In this document: positions 15,629 through 23,988 of the stretch, piece after piece
Numbering within the stretch: position 1 is the stretch's first letter
Layout of the letters: each line of letters starts with the position of its first letter
Source: CAZOEL01 sp964578835
GTDB taxonomy: Bacteria > Desulfobacterota > Syntrophobacteria > Syntrophobacterales > Syntrophobacteraceae
DNA length: 38,712 nucleotides
Assembly (NCBI GenBank): GCA_964578835.1
Contig: CAZOEL010000069.1
Coordinates: forward strand, 1 to 38,712
Direction of reading: 5' to 3'
The notes under the pieces: model-generated
The model's database searches: none
Told to the model about the DNA's origin: nothing
The model's input: only the letters and a program-made list of their open reading frames with translations
Made by a program: the position numbers and the translations under genes

Positions 15629-16096
15629 ATGAAATTTGCTTATGGTAGAGCATCGTGGAAAAGCGGTTTGTGGGTAGTCGTTGTTGCCTTGGCTTTTGTC
15701 TTTTCGTCAACAATGGCGTTTGCCGACAAATACGATAAAGACCGCGATCAGAAGAGCGAAAGCTACAAATCCGATTCGTCAGGTAAGGGCGAATACGGTT
15801 CCAAAGACCATAAGAAACATGGCGATCACGGCTCCGGCGACTATGGATCAAAAGAGCATCATAAGTCGGGCGATTACGGATCCGGGAGCTCGAGTACGTA
15901 CGACAAATCCGAGCACAAGGACCGCGATTATGGAAGCGGCGCTTCTAAGTCCTACAACAAAGACTACGATAAGTCCCATGATAAAGACTACGGAAGCAAG
16001 GACTACGATAAGTCCTATGACAAAGACTACGGCAGCAAAGACTATGATAAAAGCGGTAGCACTTACGACCGGGACTACGATCGCAAATCCTACTAG
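15629..16096 (+). CDS. Secreted Tyr/Asp/Lys/Gly/Ser repeat protein
   Basis: I do not recognise a family. Of 155 residues, 1-32 are a Sec signal peptide (hydrophobic WVVVVALAFVFSS, then AFA before DK). The rest is low-complexity and hydrophilic, built from DYGSKDYDKS-like units of 10-12 residues, most regular at about 110-145, and has no Cys. Such a chain should be largely unfolded. Asp/Tyr/His-rich repeats suggest metal or surface binding, a cell-envelope filler or a stress-type hydrophilin, but none is shown. The ribosome site GGAGGT is ideal (seven bases from ATG) and a hairpin lies just before it, suggesting high expression. The gene stands alone, followed by a stem-loop. Confidence 0.75.
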   Translation: MKFAYGRASWKSGLWVVVVALAFVFSSTMAFADKYDKDRDQKSESYKSDSSGKGEYGSKDHKKHGDHGSGDYGSKEHHKSGDYGSGSSSTYDKSEHKDRDYGSGASKSYNKDYDKSHDKDYGSKDYDKSYDKDYGSKDYDKSGSTYDRDYDRKSY

Positions 16097-16150
16097 GATT
16101 AGGATTGTCGACAGACTTTGATTGCGTCATTGCGAATCTAGCAGAGCACT

Positions 16151-16203
16151 CTCCGTGGAAGCTGGTCTTTCCCTTGGTTGGATGACTGCAAGCTTTCACG
16201 GAG
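16151..16203. terminator. Imperfect inverted repeat after the repeat-protein gene
   Basis: CTCCGTGGAAGCT (16151-16163) and AGCTTTCACGGAG (16191-16203) pair at 12 of 13 positions around a 27-base loop. It lies in the gap between two converging genes. TCTTTGAGG follows on the plus strand. Probable terminator or mRNA end structure. Confidence 0.4.
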
Positions 16204-16259
16204 TCTTTGAGGAGCTCAAAGTACCTGGCTGTTATTGAGCTTTATCTTCGCTCGGGCGG

Positions 16260-17525
16260 CTATTGCCGCTCGCCTTGTTCTCTAAGCAGATCCAAAGCGC
16301 GTAAGAGTTGGCGGTCGTTGCTCGCCAGGAATTGTTCGCGCGTCATGTCTCGATAGTTTGCAGGCGTGAGAGGGCTCACATTGTGAGGCAGTGAGATTGT
16401 CTCATCGGGAGTGATGCCTTTGTGCCATATGGTATTGCCTGCGGGCGTCAACCATTCTTCAACGGCCAAGAGCAATGCGGACCCGTCGGAGAGTCTGATC
16501 TCCTCGAGCACAGTGCCGGTTCCGAAGGTCTTCTCCCCAACAATTCTGGCTCGATTCGCATCTTTCAGCGCTCCGGCGACTATTTCGGGGGCGCTTGCCG
16601 TTCCTTCGTTCACCAGGACGACGAGAGGAATCTCGGGCGCCAGTCCTCCTGGTTGAACGGGGACGCCCTTTACGTGAGCTTTGGCGTCTTTTTGCTTAAG
16701 CACATTGCCATCTTTGAGGAACTGGCTGGCCGTTTCTATGGCTTCCTGCAACAGGCCTCCAGGATTATTGCGCAAATCGAGTACAATTCCTGTAAGCTTC
16801 TTTTTCTTTATCTCATCGAGCGACTCGCGCAGGTTATCAGTCACCCCGCGGCTGAAACCTGCGATTCTCAAGTGAGCCGCCGTGGAGTCGGGCAGTTGGC
16901 GCCAAGTGACATTCTTTACATTTATGGACGCGCGAATCAACGTCACTTCCCTGCTCATGCCAGTGTCTGGAGTAAGGATTGTCAAGGTTACCGAGGTGCC
17001 GGCCTTACCTGTTATGCGGGCAATGGCTTGTTCGATGGTCAAGCCGGCCAGATCCTCACCTGCCGCCTTGAGAATAACGTCTCCCGGCTTGAGTCCGGCC
17101 TTCTGAGCCGGCGAGCCGTCCATTGGAGAAACGATGACGACGCGGCCTTCTTTCATTTGTACTTGAGCGCCGATTCCCTCGAACTCTCCTTTGGCGTACG
17201 CATGTTGCGCTTTGAGCATATCAGGCGTGAGAAAAGTGCTGTGCCCGGTATCTCCGAGGGCGTCAACCATTCCGCTGATGGCGCCGTATGTGAGCTCACG
17301 GGGTTTTATGGCAGCGCGACCGACATAGGAGCGCTGAATCTTATTCCATGCCTCCTTGATGAGATCAAGGTCAATCGACTGCTGGGATGACCTGCTCGTA
17401 GGCGCTTTCAAGAAAGCGAGCAACTGTCGATCGAGTGAGTTGTATTCAGCAGGACCAGTGAGGAAGGGGAGGGCAAAAAGCACACCCAGCCCGGAATTAA
17501 AGACCCTGTTTATTCTTCTTTTCAT
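16260..17525 (-). CDS. S41 (C-terminal processing) peptidase homologue, catalytic Lys and Gln replaced
   Basis: 421 residues: a signal or anchor segment at about 8-24, a helical N-terminal part, a PDZ domain at about 112-198 (GIGAQVQMKEG, GLKPGDVILKAAGE), and an S41 domain at about 215-385 with VLDLRNNPGG and NEGTASAPEIVAGAL. S311 aligns with the nucleophile of CtpA/Prc. In Prc the general base Lys lies 25 residues on, in FGKGTVQ, with Gln four further. Here the motif is FGTGTVL, so T336 and L340 replace both. The protein may be inactive as a peptidase or use another mechanism; it would act outside the inner membrane. GGAAGG lies six bases before the ATG. Single gene. Confidence 0.88.
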   Translation of the reverse strand: MKRRINRVFNSGLGVLFALPFLTGPAEYNSLDRQLLAFLKAPTSRSSQQSIDLDLIKEAWNKIQRSYVGRAAIKPRELTYGAISGMVDALGDTGHSTFLTPDMLKAQHAYAKGEFEGIGAQVQMKEGRVVIVSPMDGSPAQKAGLKPGDVILKAAGEDLAGLTIEQAIARITGKAGTSVTLTILTPDTGMSREVTLIRASINVKNVTWRQLPDSTAAHLRIAGFSRGVTDNLRESLDEIKKKKLTGIVLDLRNNPGGLLQEAIETASQFLKDGNVLKQKDAKAHVKGVPVQPGGLAPEIPLVVLVNEGTASAPEIVAGALKDANRARIVGEKTFGTGTVLEEIRLSDGSALLLAVEEWLTPAGNTIWHKGITPDETISLPHNVSPLTPANYRDMTREQFLASNDRQLLRALDLLREQGERQ

Positions 17526-17808
17526 TTATATCCTTCCGCTATCCGTTTTGCGCCTCGCCTGAAACAGATCCCTCTTCGGCTATCCTGATCTCCAGTTCCT
17601 CGCTACTATGCAAAGAGGCAGCACGGAAGCCGGAATAAATGGTCGATATTTTAAGCCAAATCCATGGGCCAAGCGCGCTCGTAACCGCTTTGAGGCGATT
17701 CCTCTAATACAAGATGTGGGAGGGTGTGGACAAGTCAAATGTAAGAGCTCTGTTTGGACGAATGGAGGCGCTCTGCCTTGAGCGGCGAAGCGGAACGAAC
17801 GGAAAGCG
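17526..17808. other. Intergenic region upstream of the S41 gene
   Basis: About 280 bases between the S41 start and the terminator of the small basic-protein gene, both on the minus strand. No coding frame with a ribosome site and no clear promoter boxes could be picked out. Confidence 0.35.
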
Positions 17809-17833
17809 AAAAAAGGGCGCTAAAAAAGCGCCC
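17809..17833 (-). terminator. Rho-independent terminator of the small basic-protein gene
   Basis: On the minus strand: GGGCGCT (complement of 17827-17833), a T-rich loop, AGCGCCC (complement of 17815-17821), then a run of six T (complement of 17809-17814). It begins eight bases after the stop codon of the gene at 17841. A textbook terminator, and good evidence that the small gene is expressed. Confidence 0.85.
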
Positions 17834-17840
17834 GTTCTAT

Positions 17841-18074
17841 TTATGCTTCGCGGGACTGCTCTGAGAGCTTCTTATGATAACGGCGTCCCCTTGGGTGTCT
17901 TGAAGGTCGCGGAGCAAGAAAATCAACACGGATGTACTCGCGCTTGTTCACGAAGGAAACGAAAACACGCTCCATGTTGAGCTCTTTCTGTACTACGGCG
18001 CGGATGAGGGCGAGATCCGAATACTTGCTGATACCATGCTTCCGATAATCTTCAGTTTTGATGTATAAAGACAT
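17841..18074 (-). CDS. Small basic protein of unknown function
   Basis: 77 residues starting MSLYIKTEDYRKHGISKYSD and ending in a strongly basic tail (RPSRHPRGRRYHKKLSEQSR). Not recognised. The first 45 residues look like a compact alpha/beta unit (LALIRAVVQKELNMERVFVSFV, then EYIRVDFL); the basic tail suggests nucleic-acid contact (inference only). ATG 18074 has GGAG about nine bases upstream; in-frame ATGs at 18089 and 18179 are weaker. A strong terminator lies directly behind, so this is a single-gene unit. Upstream, AGGGTTTAAAACCCCT at about 18105-18120 is nearly palindromic and could be an operator. Confidence 0.7.
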   Translation of the reverse strand: MSLYIKTEDYRKHGISKYSDLALIRAVVQKELNMERVFVSFVNKREYIRVDFLAPRPSRHPRGRRYHKKLSEQSREA

Positions 18075-18441
18075 CAGCAATTTCTCCATTGAAAAGAATG
18101 GTTGAGGGTTTAAAACCCCTCGCAAACAAGTGTTGATTTCCTTGCTGCGAGGTTCTCGGCGCGCATGATGAGTTTCCATGTACCATGAAAGCGGAATTGA
18201 TACAAAGTCAAAATCGACTGTGATACGCCTTTTGAGAAAGAATGGGTTTTATTTCATGCATTCCAGCGCACATCGAAATCATTTTAACATAGGTTTTTGA
18301 ATATGCAAAATTCTATGAACAACATGCGGAGTTTGGCTGCTCTGCCGTTCTTCGCAGCCTTTTTTCTCCTGTTGCAGGCGTCGCCTCGGGAAAGCCTCGA
18401 GCAATCTATCGAGAAGTGTCGTTTCGATCGTTTGTGGCGGG

Positions 18442-18469
18442 TTGCTCGTTTGGACAAAAATGATATAAT
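18442..18469 (+). promoter_or_regulatory. Extended -10 promoter for recD2
   Basis: TATAAT at 18464-18469 is preceded by TGA (TG-n, the extended -10 element). TTGCTC at 18442-18447, 16 bases upstream, is a fair -35. The predicted start near 18476 gives a leader of about 55 bases before ATG 18530. Confidence 0.6.
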
Positions 18470-18481
18470 CCTTGACCCGCT

Positions 18482-18499
18482 ATTCCGCCCCCGCGGAAT
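18482..18499 (+). promoter_or_regulatory. Hairpin in the recD2 leader
   Basis: ATTCCGC (18482-18488), CCCC, GCGGAAT (18493-18499): a perfect seven-bp stem with a four-base loop near the predicted 5' end of the mRNA. It may stabilise the transcript; no regulator is suggested. Confidence 0.35.
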
Positions 18500-18529
18500 G
18501 CGCCGATAACTGTTCGAGAAGAAGGGCTT

Positions 18530-20740
18530 ATGACTGAGAAGCTTCAGGGTTTAGTCGAGCGAATTACGTTCAATAACGAAGAGAACGGCTATAGCGTCGT
18601 TAAAGTCAAAGTGTACGGCCGTAAAGATTTGGTGACCGTGGTTGGGAGCTTTGCCTCGGTAACTCCTGGCGAGGTGTTGCGTATGGAGGGCTCATGGGGC
18701 TTTCATGCGCGATTTGGCGAGCAGTTCAAGGTGGAGCGCTACGAGACTGCGACGCCCGCCACCGTGGAAGGCATACGAAAGTACCTCGGGTCCGGATTGA
18801 TCAAGGGCATAGGCCCGGTTATGGCCAAACGCGTTGTGACTCGTTTCGGCGAGCGAACTTTAGACATCATCGAAGAAGAAACCGAACGTCTTCTCGAAGT
18901 GGATGGCATAGGCTCATATCGGCTGGAGCAAATCAAAAAGGCCTGGAACGACCAGAAAGACATCAGACAACTCATGGTGTTTCTTCGTGGCCACGGAGTG
19001 AGCGCTACCTATGCGACGCGCATCTTTAAGCAGTATGGAGCTTCTTCCGAGAAAACACTGCAGGAGAATCCCTACCGTCTGGCCATAGATATTACGGGGA
19101 TCGGTTTTATCACGGCGGACAAAATTGCTCAGAGCCTCGGTTTTGCTCCAGATTCGCCGATGAGGGCTGAAGCGGGAATACTGTATGCGCTCCATCAGGC
19201 GTCCGAGGAGGGACATGTTTGCGTGCCGCGCGCGTGGCTCTTTGAGCGATGCGATCAGTTGCTCAGCATGCCGCTTCCGGTTTTGGAAGGGGCCATGGCG
19301 GCCCTTCTCGCCGACGAGCGGCTCATGGAAGAGAACGTTCCAGAGGAGGCGCTCGCCTCGTTTGGCGATGACAAGGCAATCTATCTTCGTGGTTATCATT
19401 ATGCCGAAAGTCAGGTGGCGCATCGGCTCGCCTATCTTCGCGCTTTTCAGTCCCTTCAGCGCAAGGTCGACCCTGAAGCAGCCATAGCTCTGCTCAAAGA
19501 AAAGCTTCCGTTCAAACTGGCGCCTCTGCAGGCGCAGGCCGTCAAACAGGCTCTTTCTGATAAAGTGGTGGTGATTACGGGAGGACCCGGTACGGGAAAG
19601 ACGACCCTAATAAGGGCTGTTCTGACGGTCTACAAGCAGATGGAGGCTCGCGTCTGCCTTGCCGCTCCGACAGGGCGCGCAGCCAAGAGACTGAGCGAGG
19701 CGACAGGACAACAGGCAAGCACCGTTCACAGGCTCCTCGAATTCAGCCCTCAATTGGGCGGTTTTCAGCGAAACGAACAGAAGCCGCTTTCTGCGGACCT
19801 GGTCATTGTTGACGAAACTTCGATGCTCGATGTGCTTTTGATCCATCACCTTCTCAAGGCCATTCCCACTCATGCCACGCTCGTGCTTGTGGGAGACGTG
19901 GATCAGCTTCCCTCCGTCGGTCCGGGCAATGTCCTGAAAGATATCATAGCTTCACAGGAGTTTCCGGTGGTGAAGCTTACCGAGATCTTCAGGCAGGCGA
20001 GGCAGAGCCGCATTGTCACAAATGCGCACCTGGTCCAGCAGGGGATGTTCCCGCGCATCAGAATTGAAGGGAAGGAGCTCCAGGATTTCTACTTTATCGA
20101 AAAGGAAGATCCCGAAGAAGTATTCCAGGTTATACTTAAACTCTGTGGCGAAAGGATTCCCGCGCGTTTTGATCTCGATCCCGTAGAGGATATTCAAGTG
20201 TTGAGCCCTATGCACAAAGGGCTTGTCGGCGCCCAGAGGCTCAATATTGCGCTCCAGGAAGCGCTCAACCCGGAATCGAAGCACATAGAGCGGGGTGGCA
20301 GAACCTTTCGGCTCCATGACAAGGTCATGCAGATAAGGAACAATTATGATAAGGACGTCTTCAACGGAGATCTTGGGCGCATCAGAAAGATCGACATGGA
20401 AAATCAGGAGCTCCATGCCGAGATAGACGGCAGGACGGTTCGTTATGATTTTTCGGAGCTGGATGAGCTGGTGCTTGCCTATGCGGTGAGCGTTCACAAG
20501 GCTCAGGGCAGTGAATACCCTGCGATAGTCATCCCTTTGCTCACGCAGCACTATATGATGCTCCAGCGCAATCTTCTCTACACGGCGATCACCAGGGCCA
20601 GAAAGCTTGCAATTATTGTGGGAAGCAAGAAAGCTTTGGCCATTGCGGTAAATAATAACCAGACACAGAAGCGTTTCAGCCTTTTGAGGGAAAGACTGGC
20701 CGGGGCCGTCGGTCGAAAGAGCCGCCGGAAGCCCTTCTAA
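18530..20740 (+). CDS. recD2: ATP-dependent 5'-3' DNA helicase RecD2
   Basis: 736 residues, full length for RecD2/YrrC, the RecD-like helicase of bacteria that acts without RecBC in DNA repair and replication-fork care. The N-terminal OB-like and helix-hairpin-helix region (1-330) has YLGSGLIKGIGPVMAKRVV and LLEVDGIGSYRLEQIKKAW, typical of RecD2. Motor motifs: Walker A GGPGTGKT at 351-358, Walker B as VIVDETSMLD, LVGDVDQLPSVGPG, and YAVSVHKAQGSEYP near the C-terminus, then LLYTAITRARK (motif VI). A promoter with an extended -10 lies upstream. moaA follows after 60 bases and dusB after that, all on the plus strand and probably one transcript. Confidence 0.96.
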   Translation: MTEKLQGLVERITFNNEENGYSVVKVKVYGRKDLVTVVGSFASVTPGEVLRMEGSWGFHARFGEQFKVERYETATPATVEGIRKYLGSGLIKGIGPVMAKRVVTRFGERTLDIIEEETERLLEVDGIGSYRLEQIKKAWNDQKDIRQLMVFLRGHGVSATYATRIFKQYGASSEKTLQENPYRLAIDITGIGFITADKIAQSLGFAPDSPMRAEAGILYALHQASEEGHVCVPRAWLFERCDQLLSMPLPVLEGAMAALLADERLMEENVPEEALASFGDDKAIYLRGYHYAESQVAHRLAYLRAFQSLQRKVDPEAAIALLKEKLPFKLAPLQAQAVKQALSDKVVVITGGPGTGKTTLIRAVLTVYKQMEARVCLAAPTGRAAKRLSEATGQQASTVHRLLEFSPQLGGFQRNEQKPLSADLVIVDETSMLDVLLIHHLLKAIPTHATLVLVGDVDQLPSVGPGNVLKDIIASQEFPVVKLTEIFRQARQSRIVTNAHLVQQGMFPRIRIEGKELQDFYFIEKEDPEEVFQVILKLCGERIPARFDLDPVEDIQVLSPMHKGLVGAQRLNIALQEALNPESKHIERGGRTFRLHDKVMQIRNNYDKDVFNGDLGRIRKIDMENQELHAEIDGRTVRYDFSELDELVLAYAVSVHKAQGSEYPAIVIPLLTQHYMMLQRNLLYTAITRARKLAIIVGSKKALAIAVNNNQTQKRFSLLRERLAGAVGRKSRRKPF

Positions 20741-20800
20741 ATATCCCTGATATTCGGTTCATGCGCCATTAACCCATTGTTTATTCCTGGAAGGATTATC

Positions 20801-21790
20801 ATGCAGACTCCTATTACCGATCAATTTCAACGTCGCATAGACTACCTGAGATTCTCCATTATAGATCGCTGCAATTTGCGCTGCGCCTATTGCATGCCCG
20901 AAGATGGGATAACAAAGCTGGCTCACGATGAAATCCTGACTTACGAAGAAATACTTCGTCTTGCGAAGGTTGCGATCCGCCTGGGCATCGCCAAGATCAG
21001 AATCACGGGCGGGGAGCCTCTGGTTAGGAGAGATATTCTTTCCCTTTGCGAAAATATGTCTTCGATTGAAGGTCTGACCAGCCTTAGCGTCACCACCAAT
21101 GGAGTCCTTCTCGCCCGTTGCGCCGAATCCCTTTTCAAGGCCGGCATCAAGCGCATCAATATTAGTCTAGATACGCTAAAACCGGAAAGGTACGCAGCCA
21201 TCACCCGCCGCGATTGCTTCGATGATGTCTGGCGCGGCATCGAAACCGCTCTCAGAGTGGGATTCTACCCCATCAAGCTCAATGCCGTCATCATGCAGGG
21301 GGTAAACGATGACGAGATAGAGGATCTTGCCCGGTTGACTTTCAAATATCCTTTTCATATGCGCTTCATTGAATTCATGCCCTTCAAAGCCGATGAATAC
21401 AATCGCAAGTTCCTTCCTTCAGATGTGATCCTGGAGCGGCTTTCCGGCGTTGCTGCTCTTTTTCCCGTCGAAAGCAAAAACACTAACGGCCCCGCCCGAC
21501 ATTTCGCGTTCGATGGCGCTTTGGGCAAGATAGGCATAATCAGTCCCGTAAGTCATCACTTCTGTCCAACCTGCAACAGGGTGAGGCTCACAGCCGATGG
21601 AAAGCTGCGCACATGCCTTTTTGCGTCTGAAGAAACGGACCTCAAGAGCCCCCTTCGCTCCGGCGCGACTGATGAGGAATTGATGGCGATAATTCTTGCC
21701 GCTATAAATAAGAAGCCGGAAAAACACGAGCTCGACAGCAGCGTTTTCAGAAAGTGCATAAGTCGCCCCATGTTCGCTATCGGAGGCTGA
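20801..21790 (+). CDS. moaA: GTP 3',8-cyclase MoaA (molybdenum cofactor biosynthesis)
   Basis: MoaA is a radical SAM enzyme that converts GTP to 3',8-cyclo-GTP, the first step of molybdopterin synthesis. From ATG 20801 (329 residues): N-terminal cluster C24-NLR-C28-AY-C31, ITGGEPLVRRD, and the C-terminal GTP-binding cluster FCPTCNRVRLTADGKLRTC (C-x2-C-x13-C). It ends IGG, the conserved GG tail. GGAAGGA lies six to ten bases before this ATG; the frame could be read from 20777 but without a ribosome site. MoaC is not adjacent. Demand for the cofactor fits an anaerobe with formate dehydrogenases. It sits in the recD2-moaA-dusB string. Confidence 0.97.
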   Translation: MQTPITDQFQRRIDYLRFSIIDRCNLRCAYCMPEDGITKLAHDEILTYEEILRLAKVAIRLGIAKIRITGGEPLVRRDILSLCENMSSIEGLTSLSVTTNGVLLARCAESLFKAGIKRINISLDTLKPERYAAITRRDCFDDVWRGIETALRVGFYPIKLNAVIMQGVNDDEIEDLARLTFKYPFHMRFIEFMPFKADEYNRKFLPSDVILERLSGVAALFPVESKNTNGPARHFAFDGALGKIGIISPVSHHFCPTCNRVRLTADGKLRTCLFASEETDLKSPLRSGATDEELMAIILAAINKKPEKHELDSSVFRKCISRPMFAIGG

Positions 21791-21851
21791 GCGATACGGA
21801 CGGCTTATGCTTCTGACGGAATTGGAGAAAAAGGAGGGCAAGGAAGAAGGG

Positions 21852-22898
21852 ATGGAGCAGGGGCAGAACGACTTTCGACCAAGACCGCTCGAGATTGGCG
21901 CGGTCCACATATCGCCTCCCGTTATCCTGGCGCCGATGGCGGGAGTCACAGACAAGATATACCGCCGCATCATGGCTTTGCATGGAGTCGGCATGGTCAC
22001 GACAGAGATGGTGAGCGCCGAAGGATTGCGGCGAAATCAGCCGCTTACCAGGATGATGTGCGCCTGGGACGAGGGGCTTCAATTGCCTCAGGCAGTACAG
22101 ATCTTCGGGTGGGATCCGGCTTGTGTTTCCGAAGCGGCCAAAAGAGTTGAAGCGGATGGAGCATCGCTTGTTGACATCAATGCTGGATGCCCGGTCAAGA
22201 AGGTCGTTCGCCAGGGAGCGGGGGCCAGTCTTCTCAAGGATCCCGGCAGGCTCGCGGCCATAGTCGAAGAGACTAAGAAGTCCGTGGGGATACCGGTAAC
22301 AGTCAAAATTCGCGCGGGTTGGGATAGCCGTTCTTCGGATGCGGCCTCGCTTGCCAAACGTTTGGAGTCGGCCGGCGCGGACGCAATTACGATCCATGGC
22401 CGGACCGCGGTCCAGCAGTTTGCTGGAAAAGCCGACTGGGCTAGGATTAAAGAGGTCAAAGACGCAGTCGATATTCCGGTTATTGGCAACGGAGATGTGA
22501 CCAGTCCGCTTCTGGCTTCCGAAATGTTCCGGCAGACGGGCTGTGACGGAATTATGATCGGAAGGGCGAGCCTCGGAAACCCATGGCTTTTTTCGGTTAT
22601 GGCGGTCCAATGGGGATATTGGGCTAGTAGCGATCCGCCGCCGGACTGGAGCGATTTTTACAAAACCGCCTGCGATCATATGGAGAGCTTTAGAAGGCAC
22701 AGGTCTGCGCCTGCGGGTCATTTTCGAAAGCTGCTCATTTGGTATACGAAAAACTGCCCCGATTCATGCCGGATTCGTTCCGATTTGGCGCACTTGGACG
22801 ATCCCGACTCCATGATCGCTCTTTTTCGGGAATGGGTAGAAGAGGTTATGGCGAAAGGAATTCCTTTTTTGCCGACAAAGGTCCCTGGCAGCTCGTGA
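21852..22898 (+). CDS. dusB: tRNA-dihydrouridine synthase (DusB type)
   Basis: Reduces uridine to dihydrouridine in the D-loop of tRNA, using FMN. From ATG 21852 (348 residues): PPVILAPMAGVTD at 22-34 (FMN contact), QIFGWDP, INAGCPVKKVVRQGAGASLL with catalytic C113, IHGRTAVQQFAGKADW, IPVIGNGDVTS, and GCDGIMIGRASLGNPW. The combination is that of the bacterial DusB/NifR3 branch. An ATG at 21807 would add 15 Lys/Glu-rich residues, but a strong AGGAGG-to-AAGAAGGG stretch just before 21852 favours the shorter form. It starts 61 bases after moaA and is the last gene of the run; a stem-loop follows 20 bases after its stop. Confidence 0.94.
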   Translation: MEQGQNDFRPRPLEIGAVHISPPVILAPMAGVTDKIYRRIMALHGVGMVTTEMVSAEGLRRNQPLTRMMCAWDEGLQLPQAVQIFGWDPACVSEAAKRVEADGASLVDINAGCPVKKVVRQGAGASLLKDPGRLAAIVEETKKSVGIPVTVKIRAGWDSRSSDAASLAKRLESAGADAITIHGRTAVQQFAGKADWARIKEVKDAVDIPVIGNGDVTSPLLASEMFRQTGCDGIMIGRASLGNPWLFSVMAVQWGYWASSDPPPDWSDFYKTACDHMESFRRHRSAPAGHFRKLLIWYTKNCPDSCRIRSDLAHLDDPDSMIALFREWVEEVMAKGIPFLPTKVPGSS

Positions 22899-22918
22899 GC
22901 TGGGCGCCTGTAACTCCT

Positions 22919-22938
22919 GAGTCGCTATTCGGCGACTC
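22919..22938 (+). terminator. Stem-loop after dusB
   Basis: GAGTCGC (22919-22925), TATTCG, GCGACTC (22932-22938), 20 bases after the dusB stop. The stem can be extended outward by a T-G and a C-G pair. No T-tract follows, so it is a candidate only. Confidence 0.4.
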
Positions 22939-23009
22939 GGCAAGTCCTAACCGAGGAAAACCGCGGTGGGAGACCGTTGGGAAAAAACTCGCAATAAAGG
23001 GAGAAATCT

Positions 23010-23189
23010 TTAAAAGCTGGACATAGGTTTGTCTTGAGCCATGTTGTCTGCGCCTGCTCGATCAACCGATGCGTGATAGCAATAGTCCACCGGGTGTTTT
23101 CTTTTAGCTGAAATAGAGCATAAGGCGGCACAGAGAAAACCCGCGACCGCGCCGCACATCAAACCGATTCCAAGCCCAATCCAAAACAT
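23010..23189 (-). CDS. Small single-pass membrane protein (59 residues)
   Basis: On the minus strand ATG (complement of 23187-23189) opens MFWIGLGIGLMCGAVAGFLC, followed by AALCSISAKRKHPVDYCYH and a polar tail ending MSSF, then TAA. One glycine-rich membrane helix spans residues 2-25 and a basic cytoplasmic stretch (KRKH) follows. It resembles the tiny DUF3789-type proteins that begin MFWIGL (recalled likeness, not checked). GGGA lies close before the ATG and AAAGGA further up. It stands alone in an otherwise empty 1.1-kb gap. Function unknown; such proteins often tune larger membrane partners. It is real only if the frame is conserved in relatives. Confidence 0.6.
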   Translation of the reverse strand: MFWIGLGIGLMCGAVAGFLCAALCSISAKRKHPVDYCYHASVDRAGADNMAQDKPMSSF

Positions 23190-23988
23190 ATCCCAATGTC
23201 CTTTATTCGATTATTTTTTTATGTCATTCCCATCTCTTCCCCTATACGTTGCCAACATCGCCTTGCCCTTCACGGAAAAAAGACCGTGCCGCCGCTAGTC
23301 GAATCGGAAAGAGGACATATCTCTCCTGCCATGACTCCGAAGCAAAAGAGGCGCCACCGTGGGAATTCACTGGTTTGTGGCGTCTCCGGCTTCTGTTGTA
23401 AGCGTTATCTTCTCGGAATTTGGATTTAAATTGAATGTCCACCAGAAGAGTGGGTGATTGGAGCGATAGAAATACTATTTTCAAGGTGTAAAGTATTTCG
23501 ACGCTTTCTCCTCCGTAATATATCTTAACTTCAATTTTATTAAACATTTAGACCTATATAAAAAACTGTAAGCTATTCCGACGGGCCTTCATTTCGGTGA
23601 GCGAAGAAAACAGAGCCGTTGTGAATTCTTCAGCGCACTGCGCGGGTTTATGCGGATATTTTCGAAGTTCTGTATGCAGCAAGGCAGTCGGGTGTTCTGC
23701 TTAGCGTTTGCAAATCTGTTGCCTGGCCACAACGATCAACCTGGCAGCGGAAAAGGAACTTTTCACAGAATGAAAGCATACAGGGCTTGCATCAGACGTT
23801 CATGACCAGTTAAAAACCAGAATTGTCGTTATGATGCCTCCTGCCTCCAAGATGAGCTTGCGTCTCTCTATCCGGTTCATCTTCTTGGAAGGCTCATGCG
23901 GAAAAGGTTGATTGGGTAACCGTGAACTTTCTGTGAGCTCATGGTTTTTAAAGTCAATTCTATCCAGAAAGTAGAAGGGTGAATCGCA
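23190..23988. other. Intergenic region with no recognised gene
   Basis: About 800 bases between the small membrane-protein gene and ispH-ubiA, AT-rich around 23460-23570. Short frames occur, but none has a ribosome site or looks like protein. No tRNA, riboswitch or CRISPR pattern was seen. It may hold promoters for both flanking genes and possibly an unrecognised RNA. Confidence 0.4.

Noticed and set aside
16422..17390. 322-residue plus-strand ORF opposite the S41 gene
   Set aside because: Antisense shadow of a clear S41 gene; the peptide has no recognisable features.
18297..18509. 70-residue ORF upstream of recD2
   Set aside because: It starts with TTG, has no ribosome site, and the extended -10 promoter of recD2 lies inside it.
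18502..18509. GCCGATAA, a perfect sigma-28 -10 box before recD2
   Set aside because: No matching -35 box lies 11-12 bases upstream, where the leader hairpin is found, and a good sigma-70 promoter is already present.
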